A DNA stretch of 64,000 bases from Ulota crispa (GCA_963920765.1 OY987243.1:34781060-34845059), one strand, 5' to 3'. Positions 48,077 to 62,296 are shown, numbered from the stretch's first letter. Program-made: numbers and translations. The notes: generated by a model not told the origin, from the sequence alone.

Positions 48077-51000
48077 CCATTGCTCGACACTGAGACCTTC
48101 CGGAATCGGTTTGAACTGGGAGACTTTCTTTTACAAACTGCCACACTTGAACTTCTGATGTAGCAAAAAGAAACGAAGGACGATGCTGTGAGTTTGCAAA
48201 AAACATGTTGAAATGTTTGAAAACTTATCCTTGGAATGCTGTCAGTGTTGGTATTCTCGCAGATGCCTCTTGTTTCAACTACGTGGGGTGAGAATTGTGT
48301 GACGTTTTCAATGATGTATGCTCTTGTAGCTTGGCGATTGTTGATGTTAAAAAACGGGAGTTTACTTGAAACACTACTTTACTGAAAACTGATACAAAAT
48401 TGAGATAACCAGCATATGTTAGGTGTAGAGAAGGTTGTGATAAAAATTGCAAGGTTTCTGGCAAATCCACGGGAAAGCATGTCACTGTTACCAATCAATA
48501 CACTAGGCATATATAATCAACACAATGTGCAACACTAAACTGCCCACATTGCAGAAACACCTCGTAATTAGGGTTTAGGGTTTAAGGTTCGTAACATCCT
48601 AGTAAGGTTTGCGCATCCGTAATCGGCTCTTAGACATTTAAGCAGAAGCTAGTCGGGGTTTGAGAAATGGGATAACTGTGCTCCTTTGCAATATAGAAGA
48701 GAAGCCTTGCTGAAGTGGAAGTAAGCTACACTGAGTGCATTTAGGTTGCTTTACCCCGTGAGCGCCCAGGCCATATTCCGGAGAATACAGGTGTGGGAGA
48801 CCTCTGCCCACAAACATGTCCCTCGCTGGTTGTGTATTGAGATCGAGCACATTTCACCGTATAATCTGGTGAGGGAGGACTAGATGTGGTTACGGATTTT
48901 TTTGGGAGTATTTCACCATTGCAATGTGGTTTTTATAGCGGTCAATGGTGCGTTGAAATCTGAGATTGAGGTGCAATTACGGGGTCTTCCGAACTTCAAG
49001 GCTTTGGTTTTTGTTGAAGGGTGTACCGGATTTGGCCAAAATCAGCACAGGAGGCGTGGGGTTGGGTCTATTCTGTGCTTGCAAATTTGTAAAAGATTCT
49101 GAGCATTGGAGGGATGTGAAATCTTAGCCTAATGCAAGGGAACTTGCATTTGAGGCTGAAGATCAACCTGCCAATAAGTATTTTGACTTACACGTGGACC
49201 TAGCTACCTGATGTACAAGCTCCCTCAAGCTCCCTCAAGTCTGCCAACGTAGATTTTCCTGCTTAGTGCCAGTTGCGCTGGTTGCCCATTCCTTGGTCCT
49301 AAACTGGAAACACAAAAACCGCTGTGAATCATGTATTTGCTCCCCCCCCACACACAATTTTCCCGGTTGTCATATAATTGCCCCACTTCCCTTCATCTTC
49401 ATCATATTGCTCAAGCACTTGGTACCATTTCCCAATCAAAATAAACCGGATCTAGGACAAGGTACACATTAATCTCATTATGAAGGGCCGGTTTTGGGGA
49501 GGCGGGGCGCTCAGGGGTTAACAATTAGGTTGCTTAACCTTGAAAAATTACATCATCTTAGTCTCCCAAAGGCGCATGCAACTCCCTAAATACTAGAGTT
49601 GATCACATGGTTTATTGCCAACACATCACTAGTTTATCTTTACATAGTGTTGTTGTTGTTATTGTAACATCATTCAGTATTTATATTGTGTTAAATTTTG
49701 AGAAATTAAGACATACTCTGAAGAACAATCTTACTTTTAGGTTATTTTACCTTCCAAAACTTTGGCCCAAACAAACAGAGGTCTTTGCTCCTAAAGTTCA
49801 TATAAGTGAAGCACCAACAACTGACAGTAAGACCACCTTTTTACGAAAAACAATCAACAATGAAAAGAACACAATAAGCATACAAAATGGTAGATTCAGG
49901 AGATGACAACCATTAGTGACTTTCAATGGTGGTAATCTTCAAACCTTTCTTCACCATTTATGTCCATGATTTACATATTAACATTTGTTCAAGTATTAAA
50001 TGTCAATGTTTAGGCAGGGTCAACTTTGGTGCTCACACTTTACACACTAGAAAAATCCACTGACTCTGACCATAAGGAAGTTGGCTCTAAAAATGTTTGA
50101 TCATTTTGAACTGACCATGTAGGGTCACAAAAAACAAAAACAGTGCACAAAGGTTCTTAAATGGGTCACATTTTTTTATGTTCAGAAATTGTAATTGTGC
50201 ACGCACTGTTTTAAAACCTCAAGAGGGTGACATGAGCTACCATTAAGTGTGCTTATTGGCCATGATTGTGTTGAGTTTTGTCTTTTAATAAAACATAGAT
50301 ATATGTCATACTAAAGTAAATGAAAACATGTTCACAATCATGATTTGAGCATTGGAGTATGGAATGGGTGTTTGCATGCTTTAAGAGCCTTATTTGAGCA
50401 TTCTTGGCTTTGTAGTGGTTGCTTTTAGGACTCATGTGCTCCATTTACAAGCCACCTTTGCATTATGTATGCTATCACGTATGATCAAGAATAGATACCT
50501 ATGCACCTTTTGCTTTGATAAATTGTAGTTAATTCATACCAACTCAAAAAATTTCAATTTAAATGGCCATAGAAGTGTTTCTTCTTTTATTTTCTAGCAA
50601 AAATATTTCCAGGTTCCTAATATGTCTTGTACAGACGTCATCTTTCCCTTAGATGGTCGGTTTATGAGCCGACTATCTTAGAAGATTACTTCCACAACCT
50701 TGTAGTGACTTCCAAGTAGATTATTCTTCCTTGCATGCAAAGGCTATGGATAGAAATGTTATTGGTGCCACTCACCCTCACCACAAAGCTTGCGTGCGCA
50801 AAATGGCCTCCAAATTGCTTAGCAACCAATATTGATAGCCATAATAGCATTTTGGGCCATTTCTAGCTACCATAGACTCCATCCCAATGCACTACAATTA
50901 CAACCGGCTACCAAAGATACCTAGAATTCAAAAGAGAAATTACCATTGAGGACTATTGTTCTACTGAAAAAACCCAATTTTCAAGATTCCAAACATGCGT

Positions 51001-51340
51001 ATTTTCTAGAAGGAACAATAGTTTCCACCTCTAGAGTGGATCGCCAAACACTCCAAATGTAAATCTTCTTTGGTTTCGGAGAGTCCATCATCTCTTTGTT
51101 GTCGAATACTAAATCCACAATTCTACAACTTAGTTTATGTAGAGAAAACATGCAAACCTTCTATGATCCGGTAATCCAGGTATTCCTAATGTGACGCGCA
51201 CCTAGAAGGTCCTCATGGTGCACATTTTTGCTATATATTCATTCAAAAATTTGCATCTTCAAAGTATACATGCAAGGAGGTTTTGACCCTCAATGTCTTG
51301 CATGGTTCTTCTTTGAATGGAACTAACAAAGATGGACTTG
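48077..51340. other. Non-genic stretch with telomere-like patches
   Basis: Contains 3' flank of the B3 gene, then TAGGGTTTAGGGTTTAAGG at 48568-48587. A segment at 50646-50680 (AGATGGTCGGTTTATGAGCC...) is an isolated end of the TIR family seen at 51344-51673. No gene recognised. Confidence 0.35.
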
Positions 51341-51343
51341 TAG

Positions 51344-51673
51344 TAAGGTAGGAGGCTCATAAACTGACCATCTAAGGGTTGAAACTCAATTTTGGAGAGG
51401 TGGAACTTCTTGAAATATTTTTTTGTAAATTTTCCTTGAAAGACAAGAAGAATTGACATCTAATCCAAGTTGTTTCATAATTTTTGAAGCTTTGTGGAAT
51501 TAGTTAAGAAATTTTGAAGCTAAAGTGGCATAGGGCTCTAAAACCGCCAACCTCCTCAAATGTACATCATTTGTACATTTTGGAAATCTATGAAAAATAG
51601 CATGTACAGGAGAAGTACATTTTAGAGAGTGAGCGGTTTTAGGACATGGACGGTTTATGAGCCCCCTACCTTA
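51344..51673. mobile_element. TIR element, about 330 bp
   Basis: Left end TAAGGTAGGAGGCTCATAAA, right end the complement (TTTATGAGCCCCCTACCTTA). An additional isolated end of the same family lies at 50646-50680. No coding capacity. Superfamily not determined. Confidence 0.6.
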
Positions 51674-52469
51674 CATCCTAAGTGGATATTAAGGATCTTA
51701 TGTCTGTCTTCCAACTACAAGGAGTTTGTGCACTATTGACCATATCCTAGTCTTTGCTTGTGTGTTGTTTCCAAGTGTTTGTTAGCATATTATCTTAAGT
51801 TTCAAATGAGGTACCAAAGTAAAGCCTATGGGATTATTTGCAAAACAAAAACATATACAAAATGAAAACATATGTAGCCTCTAATTTGCAAAGTTGTGTG
51901 AATAATAAGTGATTCTCCAAACTTGTGTAGATTGTGGTGATGTAGACTTTGAAGTTTGCATGTAACAAGGACTTGTTGCCTCAATATTGTACGTGCAAAT
52001 AAACTTGCTTAAGTACTTGATTACTAATGGGAATGGGTTTGAATATGTAATTCAATATCATAAGCTAGGTGTGCTGCTTGTAAATAGTAATAACAAAGTA
52101 CCTCAAGTTGCAAGAATGTGGAAGATGGTCCTCTATATCTAGTGAATTCTTTATAGCATAAAACCTTAATCTCTTATCACAAATCAAAATGATAACAAGA
52201 GTAAGGTGATTTGAATTTGGTGTGCTCATGCTTAGGGTACGGTGAAGTAGTAGAAGATGTGATAATAAAAATATAAAGGTGCGTACAATATTCAAAATCG
52301 ATAAATTAAGGCATGTTAATGAAAGGATATTTATAGAAAGCCAAAAGAGGGGATGTTTATTTTTGGTTTATTATGCACATTTGAAAATTGACATGACAAT
52401 GGAAGCATTTGAAGTATTTGGAATGATAGTAGAAAAAGCATTTGAAAAATAGAGTAACCAAATAACTAA
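51674..52469. other. AT-rich non-genic stretch
   Basis: Neither a gene nor a repeat was recognised. Confidence 0.3.
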
Positions 52470-52870
52470 GGGAATTGATATGTACACACTAGGGTTTGAT
52501 ATATGCACACCCCCTGGGGGTTAACTATAGATTTGTACCATGAAAAAGCTAAATTTGAGAATAGATTTGGACTCAAAGACCATGATTTAATCTAGAACCA
52601 TAAAAAAAGTTGCAATTGAACAACACCCAGTGAAAAAGCTTATCTTTTTTTACAAACAAAAGAAAAAGTAACACTTTTCCCCCTAACTAAACTTTTTCAT
52701 TGGGTGTTGTTCAATTGCAACTTTTTTATGGTTCTATACTAAATCATGGTCTCTAAGTCCAAACCTGAATTCAAAATTCTCAAATTCAACTTTTTGATGG
52801 TAGAAATCTATAGTTTACCTCTCAAGGAGTGTGCATATATCAAACCCTTGGTGTGCACATATCAATTCCC
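52470..52870. mobile_element. hAT-like MITE, relative of 32647-33062
   Basis: A 401 bp hairpin with ends GGGAATTGATATGTACACAC and the complement of GTGTGCACATATCAATTCCC. Inner blocks (CTAGAACCATAAAAAAAGTT, AACAACACCC) are inverted within the element and shared with the copy at 32647. The 8 bp flanks (ATAACTAA and ATTAAGTA) do not match well, so the target duplication is lost or the element is older. Confidence 0.75.
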
Positions 52871-55019
52871 ATTAAGTAGGGAAATCTATTCATGATTGAC
52901 AAGTCTCCTCATCATTAGCCTACTACATTGTCAACCTTCAATGAAAAAATCAATGGTTTCCTCATCATTGACCTACTAAAGATCTCTTTACAACTGATAA
53001 CCAAAACCACCAAAATGATCAAGTATTGATTAATAAACCTTGATAAAATTTTGACTTTCAAAATGGTAATTTATGTTCGTTAAATGATCATTGTAATGTA
53101 TGTCCTTTAAACCTCGTAAATTTGGCTCTTGCCAAGTATATTTGTAGATTTTATAATTAGTATGCATATAATGTTCATAGAATGACAAGTGCAAGGAAAT
53201 AAAATCTTGGAGTAGAACAATAGTCATGATAAAGATCACTTAATATGTAAAATAGAACCTTCTTATGAGGAAAAATATAACAAGCCTTGACAAGCCATGA
53301 AAAGTGGCAAAGGGTATAAATTTCATTCTAAGGCTCTACTTCAAGCTATTTAACCCCTAAACGTCAAAAAGGACAGAAAATGTCTTCCGGCTCTGAAAAA
53401 AGATTATGTGATTAAAAAAAAAGTAGTTTTTCATCTAATTTTTTTCAGAAGTGACCATAAACACATGGTACATCATGGAAAACAAAAAATTCGTTTTCTT
53501 TGTAACCCAAATTGTGATAAGATTCAAAAACATGGTGTTAGCTCACAAGCTGCCCTTCTTGCAATTTTCATGAGGGCACCATGCACTGTTCACTTTTCCA
53601 ACTTTTTGAAGCAATACTACTAGTGCTCATGTGCAAAACACTATAGAATGCTACAGGGAGGGCAAGCCACGGTGATCCATCTGTCCTTTAAGGGTTAACA
53701 AAACCTCAATGACTAGATTTTGCTCAATTGTGCACAATTAGAGGATTATGGCAAATCAACCTTGTGATGTAGACCATAACACATTTCTTCTTATGCAAGG
53801 GGTGACAACCAATTGAGTACAAAAAAATGTACTCAATTGAAGTTATTCAATAAGTAGTGTAATTATTTTCAGCAAATGGTTTAGTTTCATACATCATGTT
53901 TTAAAATGTTTGAGGGTTGACAAACCTCAAACAAATCTTGACATAACACAACTTCATCCTACCATGACTAAAACACAAGCCCAAATGTTCTTAGGTCTAC
54001 ATAAAAGTAAGTAGGAACATCCAAGCCCATTAGTTTACATAATTAAATATGTATGAGATGTCACAAAAGGGGTTTTTCTCAAGAGGGAAATTAAAACTTA
54101 AAAACATGAGAAGGAAAAACATTCTTTTTGGACTAATATAATGTTTTTCATAGATTTTGATGGGATACTAGTGATGCCTCTTATTATCAACTAGAGGGAC
54201 TTATTTTCATAATCAACTGAGTTATAAGCCATCACCTAAGTTCTAAGACCCTTTGCAAGTGACAACTAGTACTTTTCTAACCTCTTCGCAGATTAATTTT
54301 ATGGGACAAATTCAAGTGATGGAAAAAGGATTTTCCCACCTTCACACCAAACCTATTCAAAAACAACAAGCCCTAAAGTTGGACAATAGCACCAGCTCAA
54401 TCCAATTAATACCAACTTGCTAGCAACCGCTCAAACCATCTACACCAAACATGTACATTTATAGAAGATCTAAAATAGCATGTGAGTGAAGCAAGCATAT
54501 CCAAAGTTGGAGACAAAAACCATAAATATCCTCACAAAAATCACATTAAGTGTTGCCATTCATTTAACCCCTCTTTCAATACACAAGAAATCAAATGCAA
54601 TCTACAATAAGAACTGAAAGGAGTGCCAAACGAAGTGTAACAATTCATGACGTGTACGATAACAAACACAATCAAATCCGTTGAGAGCATTTTAAATGGG
54701 TGACTAATGCCATTAACTGCCCAATGGGGTGTCTCCCAACTGGAGTCACCAGAAGATCAAGTATATACTTGAGAATACAAGATTGGAGCAGCTTATGCTC
54801 ATGAAAGCTGTCATGGCAAGCTTTTTGGGAAAAATCTCACCCGCAAAAGAATGTAAAACCAACCTCTTTCAATATGCTCTCTAAAACGACATCCTCAAAA
54901 ATCCTGCCTCTCGTCGCACTACCATTGATTATAGCTCACTTCAAACTAATGTTGTTAAGACTCCAAAGAGTCAGAATAAAAAGATCAGGGTGTAACAAAA
55001 GTGCAAGAGAACATACGAG
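52871..55019. other. AT-rich non-genic stretch
   Basis: Holds one short perfect hairpin (CAATTGAGTAC and its complement around AAAAAAAT, about 53811-53840). No gene recognised. The 3' flank of RUS1 ends here. Confidence 0.35.
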
Positions 55020-58000
55020 TTATGAAGCAAACGCTGCAGGGGAAGCGTGCACGCTCTCAAGCAACCGATTTGGTGCAGGCCGAGCTATTAAACCCTCGCA
55101 GATCCATCCAGCAGCTCCAATGTCTTGCTGAATCCGTTGAAACTGCTGTGTCATGAAGTCGTGCGAAACCCAAAGCACACCTCCTTCGCCAGAGTCGTGC
55201 ACAAAATTGCGTTGGGAGGTAAACCCTGTCCCCTCCAAGTGATTCAGGTACAATGCTTGCATCATGGCCCGCAGCATGTCACGCGGTGTAGCACCCTCCT
55301 TCAACACAACCTGGAAACAAAAGAGCCAAGTTTCCGATGGCATGAAGGGTCAGAACAGACTCCAGGTTTTGTGATGATTCACAGGTCTACTAATCAAAAT
55401 AGCATAGCATGTAGACGCGGCAAAAAGTTATGGAACTCCCTCCTCTGGCTCGCTTTCAATGGTTTCTAATCATTATTGCAGGATCCATGACCCCAATTTC
55501 AAGAAAATTCCAATGCAGTAAAAATTAGAGCATTTGGATGTTGTATGAACAAGTTATAAATTTTCGTTTCTTTGCTCATAGGTTGAGTAAAGATATGGAT
55601 AGGCTTTGACTCTTCAACTGTTGAACATTGTCATTAGATTCTAAAAACTGTACGCGTTAATGGCACTCACTCCACGTATGGTTCATTCCTGGCTAACCCA
55701 CGGCAAAAGGTCTCTCACAAGGAAGGGATTGCTCTCTTTTAAGCATCCGACGTGCTAGTTACAAAAACTCGGGCCGCTTCAGTGAGAAAATAAATTGCAA
55801 AGCATGAGAGTGGCTGGATTATTCTAATGCACAGGAGTAAATAAAAATCGGTAGACGATACCAGAAGGCGATCGTTATGCTGTGCCAAGAGATATCGTTC
55901 GCTTTTGTAAATATCGAGTAAAGCATCTGCTTCTTTACGAGTCTTGACAGCAGCCCCAAATGCAGCTCCCAACTCGAGGTGGTCTTCTATAGAGTCTGCA
56001 ACAGCCTTTGATTCCTCAGACAGCAAGGTTCCTTCTCCCTGTCATACAAAAAGAAATGCAAAACTGTTAACAGGGATAATGCAACAGTTGGATTAGAGAT
56101 TAAAGCAATTTACTGAGAACATAACCTTTCATCATTGGTACTTTAACACCACGCTCAACGAGCAGCTCAAAGTTACCTTTGACCCTCGAAGTCTGACGTT
56201 GAGGAATGAAACCTTTGGAAATATAGGTTCTTCCCCATTGACTTCTCTTACAGACACCGCATTACCGCTTCGGAAATACTCTGCAAGAACCAGACCTAAA
56301 CCGAGATTTTCAAAGTTAGCAAGCATCGTCACCAATTGAGTCAGCATCTTTCTGAAGCTCCTGATTTCAGCATATGACCGTTGAGATCAACTACCAAACC
56401 CACTGCACAAGCAATAGAGTCAGTATATGAATAGATAGCATCTAATGATAAGGGCCTCGGGACATTCCAGACAAGAAAAAAAGCTTGAGTGTGCTTACTT
56501 GCACGGTATGGATTCAAAGTTCGCAGCTGCACCGCCTGATATGACTTGAGATTGCAAAACACATGAAGTGCTGTTACTCCGAGGAACGTGGACACAAGGA
56601 GAGGACCCGTGCTGCCAACGTAGGCAGACACTGCGATACCGAGAGCAATTCCAATGGACTTGCTCACCATACCTTGGGCCTCTCCCTTGGCTATTACCTG
56701 TGTGAAGACACAACCAAAAGTAAAAAAAAAAACATTCTTGCCATTGATCATACACAACATCGACTAAAAATTTCTCAATTTCAAACCACGATCTTTTCTA
56801 AGAACTCGAGAATTAAAGCATGCATGAATCACAAGTGAAGTAGTACACCTCTCGGAGAGTAGTACTCACCTCAGCAAAGTTTCGATTAGCTGCCATGCCA
56901 GCATTAAAGCAACTCTTAGTTGCAGCCTGTGCCAACCAATCTGATTAATTAGAAGCCCATCAAACATGTAATAATGATAAATGTTTCAGTGATTATTAGA
57001 CATCAGTTTCTATTACGAGGGACACGTTGCATACCTGAATGAGGCCTGAAGCAGAGCGACCTGCCCCAGCAGCTGCTGCCAGGTACACGAAGAGATGGGG
57101 AAACGTGGGCGTCAGAAGCTCCAAGCCGTATGACAAGTTCTCAATCACATCAGACACCAGCCTCCACCCTTTGGGATGAACGTCGAAGTGCCGGCCATAC
57201 TTGGAAAGCACTATCTTGCTCAAATAACCGATGCCATCCCTCAGCACCCAGTTCACTGCTGCTGCTGTGGGAATAGCGCCTTTGCCCAACCCCACCGCAT
57301 ACAACAAGGCCTGCAAAAGCAAAAGCAAATGAAAAACGTAGCAAGGTAGGTAAACTCAATAATCCAGCAATGGCAAACATCTGAAGATCAAACAGATGTA
57401 TGTAGCAAACTTGGAATCGGGAGAAGAGCTCGAGCCCAAGCTAACTAAGCATTAGAATACAGGCAAGAAGAGAAATTAATTTGGACTAAACGTCTTGGAT
57501 GGGATGCGCTGGCAATGAGCAAATGAGAATGAGACCTGAGTGGTGAGAACGCCGCTGATCTGGCTGGCAATGACTTGCCCCATGCGCCAGAGAGTGTACT
57601 CCATATAATCGTCCGTCACGCTCTGAGGGTAACCATCAGGGAGAAGCAGCTGTTTTCCAAGCTCTACAAACTGTGTAACAAAGCTCTTCAACCCCAGCTG
57701 GACATGGTGTTGCCGTCTCGCGCCTTCTTTAGCTTCTTCTCCATTTCCCTTCAGCTCTTCCTCGTACGCCAGCGCTTCCTCTTCGCTGTTCTTCACGGCC
57801 GCCACCACGTACTCGTCTCGCTCCGGGTGGGGCACCAGATACTTCCATCGCCCGCCTTTCACCTCCCAAATCCCTGTGCACACAAAGTTTTTGCCCGTCA
57901 GATGTCAGATGAAAGGCACAAATCATTGGCCAGGAACTTGAAAACCGGCATTGCAGGAAAACCGGTGTATTTGAAAAGAAAACATCGTCTAATATGTAAA

Positions 58001-58503
58001 TGTTGGAAGAGTATGTCAAAGACCCACAGTGAGGTAGAAAAATCACCACTGCCTGTGCGCCCGGAGAGAGCATGAGCGGCCTGTTGTTGCAGCAGAAAGA
58101 GCGACACCCCTGCCAGAGCAAGGGCAAACACGCTGTGATTCTCACGGGGTTCTGGACAAGGACCGTCGCCACCGTTACCTCCGCCGCCGTCGCCACCATC
58201 ACCACCACTACTACCACCACTACCACCACTACCACCACTGCTATTACCTCCTCCTCCTTCGCAGTTCGGCACTGACCCTATTAAGCCAGAATTGAAGAAA
58301 GGGGTATGAATCACTGGCGAAGAATTCTCAGAAGACGTGCACCCACAGTGGATGGTGGCGATCCTGGCGACGCGGCTCCTCTCCACGCGCACAAAGTGCT
58401 TGGGACGCAACCACGACACCGCAGCGCGCACTTTCTTGCTTGAATCAGCGCCATTCCTGAGGTAGCACGCCGAATTCACTTGCCTCTGCAAACTTAACTC
58501 CAT
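55020..58503 (-). CDS. RUS1: RUS1 (ROOT UV-B SENSITIVE 1), DUF647 protein
   Basis: Eight exons with matching phases: 58503-58047, 57873-57536, 57310-57035, 56926-56870, 56697-56499, 56295-56177, 56038-55862, 55310-55020, giving about 637 residues; the Arabidopsis protein is about 600. Residues 1-80 are basic and Ser-rich, fitting a plastid transit peptide, followed by a Gly-rich run (about 82-114) typical of RUS1. The DUF647 domain carries '[20 protein letters not shown]', '[18 protein letters not shown]', '[15 protein letters not shown]', '[18 protein letters not shown]', '[13 protein letters not shown]' and '[20 protein letters not shown]'. The C-terminal part has '[15 protein letters not shown]' and ends near '[19 protein letters not shown]'. 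RUS1 acts with RUS2 in UV-B sensing and seedling development, and vitamin B6 and auxin links are reported for the family. The gene looks intact. Confidence 0.93.
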
Positions 58504-58940
58504 TACGCTCCACACAGGCTTTCCTTGTACAAATTCGACGGCTGAAGTGTCAAAACGCGGGCTTCCCGCACGTCCGCTTCACCCACGTTACAACGACGCC
58601 ACAATTCCACCCCGTCGCCATCTCCATTACATCTCCACGTCAGCCCGCAAGCCTCGACCCTTTGCACAATAACTGCAGAAACGAACCCCGGCGTGGAAAA
58701 CCTTGCAAAACCTCGCTTAAACCCTGAGGAGCATATGGGAATTGCCACAATCCAAGCGCTGCAGCTTTTTCCAAACAAAGTGACTTCCCTGATTGGCATC
58801 CCCAAGGGAATTGCATCGTCCGAATTGGAGGCGGCCGGGGTAGGTGGAGACACCCTATACCCGGCAATGTGGTAAGGGTATCATCAGGAGGAGTTTCGAG
58901 TCTCTTTGCTGCTTTTGTGCGCTTCCGGAGAGGTTTGGCT
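58504..58940. promoter_or_regulatory. Divergent promoter region, RUS1 and small secreted protein gene
   Basis: Only 437 bp separates the two start codons, and the sequence is clearly richer in G+C than the window average. No TATA box stands out. A shared bidirectional promoter is the simplest reading, but this is inferred from spacing alone. Confidence 0.5.
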
Positions 58941-60533
58941 ATGGCGTCTTTGCCGACTGCGGCGATCGTGGTGTTGTTGTCTCTCTGCTTGCGTTGCGCA
59001 GATGCGGCTGTCGATACGGTTTACAACATGCGCACCTCGGTCGGTACTTGTTTTAAGGGTTTCTTTTTTTTGGATCCGATGGATGGTTTACTTGCACTGC
59101 AATGGTGTTTGATGTGAATTAGGGTTTTGCTTGTTGTGGCGGAAATAGAGCAGATTCGTGTTCTGCGTTTTGGGACGATCGGAATTGGCTGGTGGTGTGC
59201 GGTTGGTGTTTGCTTCGTAAAGCCGAAGTCCATAGAAAACGAGCTGTACTATTTTCACAGAAATGGCTGTTGGCTTGGCAGTAGAAGCACATCAAACATA
59301 GCCTTATTAACAAACTCTTAGTTAGAAGATTATACTCGAAATGAGCAAGAGATGTCAGAAAATAAACAGCTTGTTGGCTTTCTGTGTAGTCTGCTGGAAC
59401 GTTAGTTGCGCACCTTTAGTCAGTTGCTGGTATGCTAGTTTTGAAGTTTGAGATTTAGGGTTTGGGGTTTACAAGTGGAATTGGAACGGACTCGTATCGA
59501 GGGTTATCGTTCTGAGGGTTTTTGCGGCGTTTGTGCAGGACAGGGAATTGGTTGAACGGAAGGTGCAGTGCTATCAAGACATTGACAAGTATGAGCTTCT
59601 TCTTCTTCTTCTTCTCTCGCAGCTGCTGTCGTTGCCTGTCATGCACTTGTGTCAGCACTCAACTTCCGAGTCTATCGTCTGTAGAATGCAAATATCTGTG
59701 CTCTTCACTGCAATAAGTCCGGCGATGTCAGAAGGCAATTGTGGGATATGCTTCCATTTTGGGGCCTAGTGCGATTGCTTGCGGATGCTGTACGATGTCG
59801 TAGCGACGATTGTCTGTGGCAGTGGCCTTTGGGGCGATGCGTGCAAAGCGTCACAAATTGACAAGGAGAATTGCGCTTTAGCTTGCGTATCATCGTCCTG
59901 CTACGATTCGGTCTACGGCAGTGACCCCGTGAGCATTTTTCTTCCTCCGGTGTCGCTGCAACTAATTTGCCAAAACGTCAGTATGTTTTATGTCGTGGTG
60001 CAAATTTACGGGCTAAGATAGTCATGTTTCGGGATTTTTCACTTCTGTGTAGCTTAGTATTTCTGAAAGTGCCCTGGTAGCATTCCACGCTGGTTTTTCG
60101 TTTTAAACTTTGAACCTTTGTGTTTCGTCTCTAGCATAACATCAGAAGGAATTTCACAATCATTCAGGTTCAAGACTCTAAAGTCCGTGTAATCTCTATT
60201 GCACAACTCTCAGAGAAGACTCGGTAAAATCCCTTGTGGGCATGGGTTCTGCAGTTGGATGAGTGTGGAGCTTTTTGGCATTTAAATGCGAACTACGTGG
60301 GATTTAGATGGGACTCTCATGGACCAAATCTGCAGTTCACATTGGTTTATCTTTTCTTGGTTTGCCTTGGTTATGTAGGAGTTGTGCTGGTGTTGCTGAG
60401 GTATGGACTTAGCGAATTGATGGATGTTGATGTTATGCGTTGGCACGGTTGGGCGTGGTTGTTGATGCAGCTCGAGGAAGGGGAGATCGATCTGAAAAGA
60501 GGCCGACAATTCAAATCTTGCATCCGCAAGTAA
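58941..60533 (+). CDS. Small secreted six-cysteine protein, DUF4787-like
   Basis: Four exons: 58941-59039, 59539-59588, 59823-59928, 60471-60533, giving about 105 residues. Residues 1-23 (MASLPTAAIVVLLSLCLRCA...) are a signal peptide. The mature chain includes 'DRELVERKVQCYQDID', 'CKASQIDKENCALACVSSSC' and 'DPLEEGEIDLKRGRQFKSC', with six cysteines. The ENC-x-L-x-C-x-S-x-SCY block followed by DPLEEGE-ID and R-x-FK-x-C resembles a conserved eukaryotic family of unknown function that I recall as DUF4787. The first donor (TCG|GTCGGT) is weak and fixed only by phase; the other junctions are good. A CTT microsatellite (59598-59613) lies in the second intron. Divergent from RUS1. Confidence 0.72.
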
Positions 60534-62290
60534 TGTTTTTTCCGCACCAGTCCTTTGGAGCAACTTTGTGTGTACTAGTCACAGATTTTCATGAAGGACT
60601 TATATGAGACGTGTGAAAAGCAATAGTGGCATCATATGAAAGAACGAATTTCGTGTGTTAATAAAACCATAACACGGGGTTATGCTCACCGGTCAACAGC
60701 ACAAATCTTGACAACGTGGCTTGCTTGGATTGGCTTTAGAAAAACCTCATTATCAACCTAAACCTAAAGAGATGTTCATCTTGTGGTGCATCATTGCGTG
60801 CTCACAATTAGCCATCTCATGTTTGGTTTGACACGATAACTCATCATGTATCTCAATTTGTGCAGTTCGTCAATTACAAATGGTAAGGGCCATGATGTGA
60901 AGCAATTTAGTTTGTCATCAAGCTACTACCTCTCTTGTTACTCCACAATCCATAATTCAAAACTAGCTCAAATAAAGACCGTATTGGTTTGCATCTTTGT
61001 TATTACCTAGTTTGCAGTGGCACATTCCTTGTATGCCCTCAAAACTACACATCTAATTGGACAACTTTTGCACATCAAGTTCTGAACATGCAAATGAGTG
61101 CAAATTGAAGCACATTTCTCCCTTGGAGGTAGTGTCATTAGAAAGGGTTGAGTATGTACAAATTGCCACATTCTAAGATAAATAATTGGATATTTTCATG
61201 TTTTCATTTAGTGAGGAATATATAAAGGATTCTCTTGATGATTATTGGAGATTGTATTGAGGATTATGCTAGTAACAAGATAAGAGAATTACTTGTTTCT
61301 ATTTTGGTGGAGACATATGCAATCACTATCAGTTGCTTGTTTTGTGTTACAAGTTAAACAATTACAAATTTCTTGGAAATCTTGTAGTATAAGGAAGTAT
61401 TGCGTCTTGTGGCATGATAGCATCATATACAAAGCTAGAAGCCTTGCTCTTGACATCTTTTTTGCTTAATAAACATGTTGTTTTTGTGTTGCAGAATATC
61501 CAAGGCTGAAAGAATAACAAAGGTGAAAGGTGCTTCAACATACTAGCAATCAAACATGGGATCTTATTTGTTTATCTTAGTCACATGAGTGATGATTGCA
61601 GCAAACCATGCTTGATGCAATTGCAAGCTATTAAAGATGTTAGAATAGCAGTTGAGAGGGAGTGAGGCGTGTTGCTACCATTGCCTAGTCACAACTTGGT
61701 TACCACATATAACTTTTCTCCTTGTGAGCCCTTGGATGAATAGAATGGACAGAACTTGTTTTTGTTGTAGATTAAGGATTCTATGTTCTACACCATTTTT
61801 ATATTCATGTGGCTCATCAGTTACATAAGCAGCACTAGAGCTATTACCTCATATTAGGAGAATTGGGTTTTTTTACCCACCCAATTTCTCTTTGTTTTGT
61901 CATGGAAATTGTGTTATTGCAATTACTTGATTGGTTAATAGGACCCAACTTTAAACACTTGGACACCTTCTCTTCTCTAGTGGAATTCCACAAGTAGGTT
62001 TTGCAATGTGTTTCTTCATTTGTGTTTTGTATTTACAAAGGAGTGTTGTATATCATTCTTACATTTTGCACATGGTAACAATGATAGCTTACATGAAAGT
62101 CAAATATCTCATAACCTAACAATATGACTTGTTTAACTTGATGAGAAATGGGGTCATTTCTCCACTTGACATTCTTTATCTATCATGTGATTAGTATAAT
62201 TCCAATGGTTGGATAATTTGATCATGGCCACAATCATATTCCACTCTTTTGAGAGCATGGTGCAAGTTCCCCAAGCAAGGTTTGTAATGG
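60534..62290. other. Non-genic stretch
   Basis: The 3' flank of the preceding gene, then AT-rich sequence. I recognise no gene or clear repeat. Confidence 0.35.
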
Positions 62291-62296
62291 CAAATT

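Noticed and set aside
53350-53700. Possible TIR element with TTAACCC ends
   Set aside because: Only the outer 20 or so bases match (TTAACCCCTAAA... and its complement) with gaps; too weak to call.
57575-58075. A 166-codon plus-strand open frame
   Set aside because: It is antisense to RUS1 exons 1 and 2 and has no family resemblance; the minus strand carries the conserved protein.
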